Below are positions 56,452-64,000 of a stretch of 64,000 nt of DNA, one piece after another; positions within the stretch are counted from its first letter, which is position 1; each line of letters opens with the position of its first letter. Both the position numbers and the translations under genes were made by a program. Where the stretch lies: the NCBI GenBank assembly GCA_951640195.1, contig OX621166.1:434001-498000 (forward strand). Reading direction: 5' to 3'. The DNA is from Porpolomopsis calyptriformis (taxonomy: Eukaryota > Basidiomycota > Agaricomycetes > Agaricales > Hygrophoraceae). Under the pieces are notes generated by a model. The model made no database searches. It was not told where the DNA came from and saw only the letters and a program-made list of their open reading frames with translations.

Positions 56452-57763
56452 TAATGAAGAAGATTTCTATGACTCCTCTGAGCGAAATCCTCTTTCTTAA
56501 TTGCTTTACTCACAAACATGAATCTTCCCAGACCCAAACAAAGAAGCTAGTCAAGCTTCTCCTCTACCAGGTACCTCACAAGCTTTAGGAAGAACTCGAA
56601 GTGAAACAACTTGACTACTCACCGCTGCCCAGTTACAATGACCCATCACTCCCCCTTCTATCAGGTATCAACCCTTCCCGTTCCAACAACCTACTCGACC
56701 TTCTTCACCTTTAACAACACCTTCACCTTCACCATCACCAGATCCAATGGGTTCTCATGCTAATCCCCCTGTTCCCAACCTTAATGAGATCCTCGCAGTC
56801 ATAAATGACTTGCAGAGGTAAGTGGCTACTCTTCAGGCTTCCAACACACAACAAGCAACAGAGATTCATAATCTCAACCAACAACTTGCTACCCAAGCTT
56901 AGCCTCAGCCCCCACTACAACCTCAACCTCCTGCCACTCCCACCATTGAGATAAAGATGGCTAAACTAGACGAGTTTACTGGTCGACAGCAGGACATCGA
57001 CAAATTTATTAATAGATGCAAATTGTACTTCATGGGAAAACCATACCACAACAAACACAAGATCCCCTTCACCCTTTCTTTTATGAAGGGGACTATGGCC
57101 CAAACCTGGTCTGAAAAGGAGACTAACAACATGAGAGCTGTCAACTGGACTGGCCCAACTGCTACCTAGGCCACATTGGTAGCTTGATTCTGATCTACAT
57201 TTGAAGGAATCAACAGACAGTCTCGCTCTCATAACGACATCAAGAATCTCTACCAAGGAAGAAAGAAAATTGAAGACTATAACCTACACTTTGGCACTTT
57301 ACAGGTTGATACTGGTTTCAATGATGCTGCCCTTATCAATCTTTATCAAGCTGGACTCAACTTCAAGTTCATTGAATTTGTTTACCAACTCCCTGCTGTC
57401 CCCACCACACTTCAAGAATGGAAGGATGCAATGATACGCTACCAACATCAAAAGGACATTCTTGCCTCATAGAAACAATCCTCCACATCCCAACCCCAAT
57501 ATTCCAACCCCTTTCCTGCCCGAGGATCATCCATGGCTGCAACAACAACCCATCAAATGTCAGCAGCCCCTACAGTCAAGAGAGAAGAGTCTTCCTCTTC
57601 TGCCCTTATGATCCTATATAGAAACTGCTACTCCTGCGGCCAACCTGGGCACTTCGTGAATGCCTGCCCAAACTGTGTCACTAGTGATGTGAAGAATTTA
57701 CCTGATACCTCTTCCTCACATCGAGGAGGATACTATCAAGGTAGAGGTGGTTACCGAGGCTGA
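56452..57763 (+). pseudogene. Gag of element C (old relative of element B)
   Basis: Degenerate Gag. Readable parts are NLNEILAVINDLQ, KLDEFTGRQQDIDKFINRC, FTLSFMKGTMAQTW, NDIKNLYQGRKKIEDYNLHF, LINLYQAGLNFKFIEFVYQLP and a CCHC knuckle CYSCGQPGHFVNAC near 57627-57670. Several stops (for example after TGPTAT and after KDILAS) interrupt the frame. The start near 56452 is only approximate. Confidence 0.8.
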
Positions 57764-57959
57764 GATGTATGTGTTATTACTACTGAGCCCAATGTGGAGA
57801 ACATCAGCTTGCCTGCTACATTGGCAATGAGCAAGACTGTCAGATGTGGCAAAATGTGGTATACACAATTGGTTGGATGATTGAAAGAAGAGGCTGGCAA
57901 TAGACTTGAAGTCCCAGGGTTTTTGAAAGGTTCAGATGATTTGCCCAATGTTACAGACC

Positions 57960-58170
57960 TGTAAGGGTTTTGGTTCTTGCCTTGCTTAAGACCAGACTGA
58001 ATACAACCAATATCTATTGGGTGTGGTATCTCTGGTACAAGCAGTGGCAAAGGGTTAAAACATACTGTAAATAGTGGTAAATACAGCCTATATACTACTC
58101 TGAGGTGCCAAACACCTATCAACACTGATCACCTGCCTCTGTAGGCTCTGTAACAGCCATATCTGTTACA
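57960..58170 (+). mobile_element. Small TG..CA insertion, copy 2 (211 bp), inside element C
   Basis: Interrupts element C between gag and protease. Elements B and C align as gttacggatgtat against gttacag...ctatacc, with this block extra in C. It starts tgtaagggtt and ends atatctgttaca as in copy 1. Flanks agacc and ggact share only gac, so a target duplication is uncertain. Confidence 0.5.
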
Positions 58171-58189
58171 GGACTATACCACTTGATGT

Positions 58190-59336
58190 ACCATTACCCC
58201 ATGCAATCTATTTCGAATTCTTGGTGCTATCAAAAAGGGTGACTCAGGACTTACAATGGACATTTGGATCAAAGCTTCAGACACTAGCTGATGTGTCCCC
58301 ACCAAGTGTCTTATTGATAGTGGAGCTTCTGGAAACTTTATGGATGAGACCTTCACAACTCATCATGAATTTACTCTTCAGGATTTGGAAACCCCAATCC
58401 CTGTATGGAATGCCGATGGGTCAGAGAACTAAGGAGGCCCGATCATTTTTGACACTAATGTCTAGATAGAAGCTCCAGGTGGACACATTGAAAGGATTGG
58501 TTTGGAAGTAACTGACCTTGGATCCAAGATTGATATTATCCTCAGCTACCCATGGCTTAGAGCTCAAAACCCTAGTATTGATTGGGAGAAGTCAATACTG
58601 GCCCTCAGGAGCAAAGAGACTTCTTGTTGATATTGTAGCAGTAAAGCAGAGCCCTCTGTGGTAGAATCGGTCTTGCTGGCGATTACAAGTATTTCAAAAT
58701 TGGATGAAGCTTGAGCCAGTATGGTGGAGGAAGATATGCAAAAGTTTGTACCAGAGATCTATTGGAAGGACTATGCTAGTATCTTTGCCAAGGAGTCCTT
58801 CAATTGCCTTCCACCACATTCTAAGTTTGATTATGTCATTGATCTTAGAGATGACTTCATACCTCAGACTGACGTGGTTTATCTGATATCCCCTCAAGAG
58901 AAAGAATTCCTGATGAAGTTTTTAGCTGAAAATGTGGCCACTGGACAAATATTCAAAGGATCTTTGCCTCAAGCCACTCCCTTCTTCTTAGGAAAGAAAG
59001 CTGAAGAAGTTAACGTGAAAGGACAAGATGCTAGATACAGACTAATCAAAGACTACCACTACTTAAATCACTTTACAGTTCCCAACCGTTATCCCCTACC
59101 ACTCTTACATCAAATCGTTCAACATCCAAAGTTATGATCAGCTGTACTATTCACAGTTGTGGACATCCAATGGGGATTTAACAATATTCGAATCAAGGAA
59201 GGCAATGAATGGAAAGCCGCTTTCAATATGGTTGAAGGACTCTATGTCCCAAGAGTGATGTTCTTTGGTCTACAGAATTCTCCAGCTATGTTCCAACAGA
59301 TGATTGATATGCAATTTGCTGAAGTGCTAAAATCAG
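58190..59336 (+). pseudogene. Pol of element C, truncated in the reverse transcriptase
   Basis: Begins with text matching element B (ccatgcaatctatttcgaattcttgg). Protease motif is CLIDSGASGNF, followed by IDIILSYPWL. The RT region reads MQKFVPEIYWKDYASIFAKES, DYHYLNHFTVPNRYPLPLLHQI, WGFNNIRIKEGNEWKAAF and VMFFGLQNSPAMFQQMID. It breaks off after EVLKSG, directly before the place where the YIDD box should stand. Several TGA/TAA stops and low CpG content mark it as old. RNase H, integrase and 3' LTR are absent from the window. Confidence 0.87.
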
Positions 59337-59370
59337 GTTGCGTTTCTGTCAGAAATCTCGAACCTGATAC

Positions 59371-59511
59371 CTTGCGCCATCTGAACACACTCATTTCGCG
59401 CACCTTTGGATAATGTCATATCACCTTGCGCGATCCGAGTGTACTCGTTCTGCGCACCTTTGGATGATGTCATATCATCTTGCGCAATCTGAGCATACTT
59501 GTCCTGCACAC
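59371..59511. repeat. 54 bp tandem repeat, 2.6 copies, at the element C breakpoint
   Basis: Units begin cttgcgc at 59371, 59425 and 59479 (the last partial) and share cgcacctttgga and atgtcatatca. The period is a multiple of three; the minus strand is open across it (59333-59530). It lies 35 bp after the point where element C coding sequence stops. Confidence 0.88.
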
Positions 59512-60202
59512 TAAACCAAAGATAACTCAAGATCTACTGATGTCACAACTGTAGTTGCAAGTCTTTTCGTTAATCACAAGGCAGGCCTTGGAGCTTAATA
59601 AGTCTAGTAGGATGTAGAAGAAAGTTCTGACGGGGACGTCCTCGTAAAGGGTGATAATTCCTTCTGAGTTTAGTTTTACTTCTACAAAGAAGTTGTTCTG
59701 CAAGTTAAATCCGTTGCATGCCTCTGCTGAGAGTTTAGGGAATATGGGCATGAACGATTGGCTCAGTAGTTATGGTTTATGTTTCTCTTTTCTTGTTCTG
59801 ATGGAAAAGAAGTCTGATGATTCTGATTGCGTTCGTGCTACTACAAGTAATCTCACAGGAGGATGAAGTGATGATCCGCTTCGCCCTCAGGGTTTATATA
59901 GTATTTCTAAAATAGGAGTCACTATGAGTCAGCCTCCGCAGTCACCCCATTTTCTATTGTTCACAGCCTCCGATTTAAGGTTTGTCATTGTTCTTAGTCA
60001 TACTGCGGAAGGCTGTGTTGTTTTGATGACTCAACTCTATTGGGCATAGCCTTCCACAGTATCAGGCTGTGCTGTCTCATGACTGGTTCCTATTGTTCTT
60101 CTAGTCATGAGATCGCCGCTGTTTCTATCTCTTGTCCGGCGTATCGGGTTTCTCTTCTTTGACTGAGGAACCTTCTTTTGGTCTTCCCTTTGTGTCTGAG
60201 CA

Positions 60203-60210
60203 TATAAAAG
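60203..60210 (+). promoter_or_regulatory. TATA box of the 60259 gene
   Basis: tataaaag lies about 50 bp upstream of the start codon, within agcatataaaaggtgtgg. Confidence 0.55.
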
Positions 60211-60258
60211 GTGTGGGGTTGTATCCCTATGCTTCAGTTCAATCCTTGTCAATTCATT

Positions 60259-61090
60259 ATGACTCCCTCCCACCAAGGCCACTACGTCCGATTCTTCAAG
60301 CAGTCTGGAGTGGTGCATCGCACTGCTCCTGTCTTTCTCGATTGCGATTCGTTTCACTACTACCTCCAGCGCATCCCCTCCGACGCCGACCTCTGCTGGT
60401 CTTCCTTTTCTTGTTTTGCTTGCGGTGGCAAGCATAAGGTCAGAAAGTGTCCATATGTTCGCTGGCCAATCCAGCATGTTTGTGGCTTGATGGAGGATCC
60501 GCTTGGTATGTATCTTGTTTTGTCTTTATTAGTCCGTGTTTATTGATAATAGGCTTTCCCTTTTTAGCTTGGGATGATGACGCCCCTCCTCCCACCTCCA
60601 AGCTCCCTTTGGAGGAGCAAGTTGATTGGAGTTCCGACCGTTGGGGGTATCCCCTCCCCTTTGATGATGCTAAGCCTGAGGACTTGGCTACCAGCCCCCC
60701 TTTCTGTCCTTGGACCCCTGGTCCAACAAGTGTTCTGTCTAGTGGTGAGTCTTTAACTCTCTCGTTTTCTTCATAGTTGTTGATTCCCTGTCTTTTTTAG
60801 TCGAAGATTTGTCATCGTCGTTGACCAACATCAACGTCAAGATCGAGGAGGAAGAAGTTCCTCCTAGTTTGTTATGGAGTCCCACCAATGATTGGTTGGG
60901 TGAGGAAGCGAGAAAGATAGCGATGGGTTTCGTTGAAGGGAAGGCTGCTGAGTTGCAGGCCTCCGGTGGTGACACTAATGGGGCAATCTACTGGGGCAAC
61001 AAGTTGGCTGCATTAGATGGTCAAGTAGTCTCGAGTTTTGTAGAGTTCTTGAGGGACAGTATGGTGCAGGAGATTGCCAAGACAGACTAG
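60259..61090 (+). CDS. Unrecognised 237-residue protein with a CCHC-like zinc knuckle, 3 exons
   Basis: Exons 60259-60505, 60568-60744 and 60801-61090 join in frame. The N-terminal part has HYVRFFKQSGVVHRTAPVFLD and a knuckle-like CFACGGKHKVRKC (C-x2-C-x3-H-x4-C, one residue shorter than Gag knuckles). The middle is acidic and Pro-rich (WDDDAPPPTSK, DRWGYPLPFDD). The C-terminus is helical (GNKLAALDGQVVSSFVEFLRD). A TATA box and an intact spliced frame suggest a live gene, yet it lies between transposon relics and could be part of one. Function unknown. Confidence 0.6.
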
Positions 61091-61663
61091 TATAAATAGT
61101 TAGTCGGACATGGACTCCTCCCTTTGTACAAGTAGTTTCCGCTGTCAATAAAGACAGCCTCCCTCCCAAAAGAACTGTCATAAGAAAGAAAAGAAAAGAA
61201 TGAAGAAAAGAGAGAAATTTTAAGAGAGTGAACGCCAATTTCATGACAACTGATTGGATTCATTCCAAAATTGGTTCATTGGAATCCCTAAAAGCCATGT
61301 GCTGTAGGAGATCCACTCTCCCTACGAACGGAAAACCTTTCCATCACACACAAGCTCAACCTCACCAAATCCATATCACTGCGCAAAACTGAAAATTATA
61401 GAAGCTGGGAATAGGACTGGAATTAGATATTCTTATCGGAATCTTATGGAATTCCACAGCCCTTTCAGCAATTTGAGATTCTTGTTAGAATCCCTTTATC
61501 CTTGCAATATAACGAACGACTTCTACTTATGCTATGGATTAATTTTGCTAAGTCCAGCACATGTCCATGTGTGATCGATAACGCGTTATCAATAATGCAT
61601 CAACTTCCTGCATGCTGGCACACCTCCATCTACTCCCACTCCTGATCTGATGCTTGTGGGATC
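61091..61663. other. Intergenic between the small gene and the CACTA transposase
   Basis: No gene seen. Holds a purine run (gaaagaaaagaaaagaatg, about 61186) and a 14 bp palindrome gataacgcgttatc at 61577. Confidence 0.45.
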
Positions 61664-64000
61664 ATGACCTACTGGCAAGAATACGTTGAATGCAGGTGCC
61701 AGCAATGTAGCAAGACCCATGATGGATTTGCTTTACAGTCTCATCAAACAGCCAAACGACACAGAAAGCGTGATGAAACCCGTCCTTCATTGCCTCATCC
61801 TCAACTGGATATACCCCCGACTGTTGAAGATCAGATACAGGTCTGGGAAGACAACCACTCACTGCCATATCAAGTTCCTCCTCTAGTGGGACTGCAAGAT
61901 GTACAACCTACGACATGGGATGTACAACCTATGACATGGGATGATGATCCTCCCCCCTTCACTGTGGAATCTACTGCTTTCGACTCTGATTCTGACCCTG
62001 GCTTCGCATTTGATCCTGATCCACTATCTAGCACCTCCACTGATATGGACCTGGGTCCTGCTTCTGATACTTCCAATGGGTTTCTCTCCCCTGAACCATC
62101 TGACCTATTGGACATTGATGGACTTGTACCTGCCTTCCGTGAATCTCCGCAAGTCCGTTTACTCTACCTGCAAACTGCTGTAGCTCGAATCTGTGGTTCT
62201 TCCACCCTTGCTGAAGCTAACCAGCGACTTGAAGATGGACTCGACCTTTTGGAAGTTTGCGGAGCTCTCCCAGATCATCCAAAACCTGCTAGGACGTTTG
62301 AGACTGTTAAACGACGTCTAGGACTCAATATTGATGATTACATCAATCAAATTCCCATTTGTACTCGATGCTACAAGACGTATACTTATCTGGATATCCA
62401 AAATCTCGCTAATCCAAACTGTACTGATGCTGGGTGTACTGGGATCATCTATCGTGTCAAACACTCTGTCTCTGATCCAACATCTGCGGCTGAGGGGACC
62501 AGTCAATCAGAGAAGCAGGTACCTGCAAAAATCATGCCTTACTCACCATTAACCAAAGCTATCCGTCGATTCCTTTTGCGACGGTCCTTTGTGGAAGCAC
62601 TCCGCAATCTGATTCTTGACCTTAACCGCCCTCCACGAACTGAGGACACATTGATGACCAATGTGTATGATGGTACAGAGTATGGACAAGCTGAGGTCAG
62701 ATTAAAAAGAGTTATCGATGTGAATGGAGCAGTGAAGGATGTTGAAACCTCACCTGGATCACGCAAGCGCTTGGTGACATGCGACATTGGGTTGAGCCTC
62801 ACAATTAACTTAGATTGGTAAGTCCATCTACATCTTCTTCTAATTCACATCCACTTTTTCTCTACAGGTTTGGGATCACAGAAGGCAGGCCTCACAGTAC
62901 AGGTGGCCCATATATTTCCTTTAACAACTTGGACCGACGTGTCCGCTTCCTACAACACAATATCCACCTTGTCACACTCATTCCAGGCCCAAAGGAACCC
63001 AGTCTTGAGCAGCTCAACAACTGTCTTCGTCCACTTGTCGGGGAGCTTCATAAGCTGTATCTAGGTAAGCATCAAGAGACGCTATTGAGTATTTAGTACT
63101 AACTTCATACTTACCTCCTGCGATTTAGGATTGATGATGCATGTGTGGGAACAGACTGTTCCTCGTTCTGTCCATGCTAGCATGCTCTTTGAAGCCTGTG
63201 ACCTTCCAGCAACATGAAAGCTCACTGGCGCAGCAGGGCATGGACACAAGACCAATCCCTGCAACTATTGCCACATATCACTGGAAGAGGTGAAAACTCT
63301 GGTAGCATACGACATCGAGCGTAATGTTTCGGCATAGATTTTTTCATTCTCAGGTTTGCTGATAAGTCGCACTCATTCTCAGGTTTTGTACTTCGTAATG
63401 ATTGGAAGCAACTCAAGTATGCATACCAAATGAAGAATGCGCATACAAAAAAGCAGGCACAGGCGCTGTTTGACAAGCATGGTTCACGCAGCTCAGAGTT
63501 GAATGAACTTCCAGGGTGGCTACCAGTACGAAAGGCTGTGATTGATTTCATGCACAATTTTCTGGGTACGTGATTGCTCTATCATCTCAAACGCAATAAC
63601 CAGAGTGTTATTTAGATACAGTTCAACGCTTTTATGAGGACATTATTGTCAGCGGCTATTTACTCAATGCAGCTGGGTGGAGACGATTTCAAGACATTAT
63701 CAATGCAATCATATAGCCATCAGGGATTGGCCGCTTGCCTAACAATGTCAGTAAAATTCTACAAATGGCTCAAATGCTTGGCTGAACCTTCAAATAGCTC
63801 GGAGAGAATCACTCACTACAAAAGATGGATCAGTGGCATTGCTGGTGTAATATCCAGCTAACGGTTATGTGGATTTGTTGGCGTGATACGAGTGACTGTA
63901 TCGCAAACAATCCACCACCCATCCCCGCAAAAGCAAAGACACCACCCAAATTCAGATGCAACTTATCAGAAATTTATCAGCTAATGATATATCTTTCTAT
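61664..64000 (+). pseudogene. CACTA-type DNA transposase (Tnp2-like), cut by the window end
   Basis: The first exon 61664-62818 is open for 385 codons, with an N-terminal Cys/His cluster (CRCQQCSKTHDGFALQSHQT) and a C-terminal half with ICTRCYKTYTY. Later exons carry family landmarks: LVTLIPGPKEPSLEQLNNCLRPLV (62870-63065), HVWEQTVPRSVHASMLFEACDLPA...GHGHKTNPCNYC (63135-63290), LRNDWKQLKYAYQM, LPGWLPVRKAVIDFMHNFLG (63400-63567) and NAIIWPSGIGRLP (about 63690-63730). An in-frame TGA after CDLPAT and later stops indicate it is not intact, though some may reflect unresolved introns. It is AT-rich like other old elements here. Confidence 0.75.

Noticed and set aside
61577..61590. Palindrome gataacgcgttatc
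   Set aside because: Fourteen bases only; such palindromes are expected by chance in 64 kb and nothing nearby uses it.

Overview
The window is nuclear DNA of a filamentous basidiomycete, very probably a mushroom-forming Agaricomycete. The evidence is gene style (many exons, introns of about 45-75 bp with GT..AG ends), the transposon families present (a chromodomain Ty3/gypsy element, Plavaka and CACTA-type DNA transposons) and the protein families present (NB-TPR STAND proteins, proteinase-K-like and pepsin-like proteases, SulP sulfate permease). The species cannot be named from the sequence.

Layout. 1-14062 is a nested retrotransposon block. Element A (Ty3/gypsy, 609 bp LTRs with TGATAC/GTATCA ends) sits inside the gag gene of element B, a chromodomain Ty3/gypsy element with a 411 bp 3' LTR. 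14140-18130 is a decayed Plavaka transposon on the minus strand, itself split by a 573 bp solo LTR related to element A. 18.9-55.5 kb is mostly host genes: secreted subtilisin (+), secreted aspartic protease (-), four-RRM RNA-binding protein of the Nrd1/Mrn1 type (-), MFS sugar transporter (-) divergent from a broken NB-TPR gene (+), F-box-like protein (+), an unrecognised 253-residue protein (+), a Rab7-like GTPase with a long insert (-), a tandem pair of membrane-anchored paralogues (+), an intact NB-TPR gene (-), a frameshifted cyclase-family gene (+), SulP sulfate permease (+), an asparaginyl-tRNA synthetase pseudogene (-), and a probable crinkler/nuclease-like gene (+). 55.6-59.3 kb is an old truncated relative of element B. 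A small spliced gene follows, and the window ends inside a CACTA-type transposase gene.

Most notable. Element A carries a spliced antisense gene between integrase and its 3' LTR. Its predicted product is a 451-residue Arg/Glu-rich coiled-coil protein ending in a perfectly spaced six-cysteine Zn(II)2Cys6 cluster. Element A also has a second, 20-base-exact copy of its polypurine-tract region at the RNase H/integrase boundary, which looks like a central PPT. Its decay is one-sided: eight in-frame stops in pol are all TGA, and all four differences between the LTR copies are CpG transitions. The pattern fits methylation-driven CpG deamination.

The host genes do not form one pathway. Two themes recur: NB-TPR (NLR-like) recognition genes with fragments and duplicated promoter pieces nearby, and secreted or transport functions (two proteases, sugar and sulfate uptake) typical of saprotrophic or plant-associated fungi. 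Exon structures below were built by hand from splice sites, frame continuity and family resemblance. No alignment program was run.
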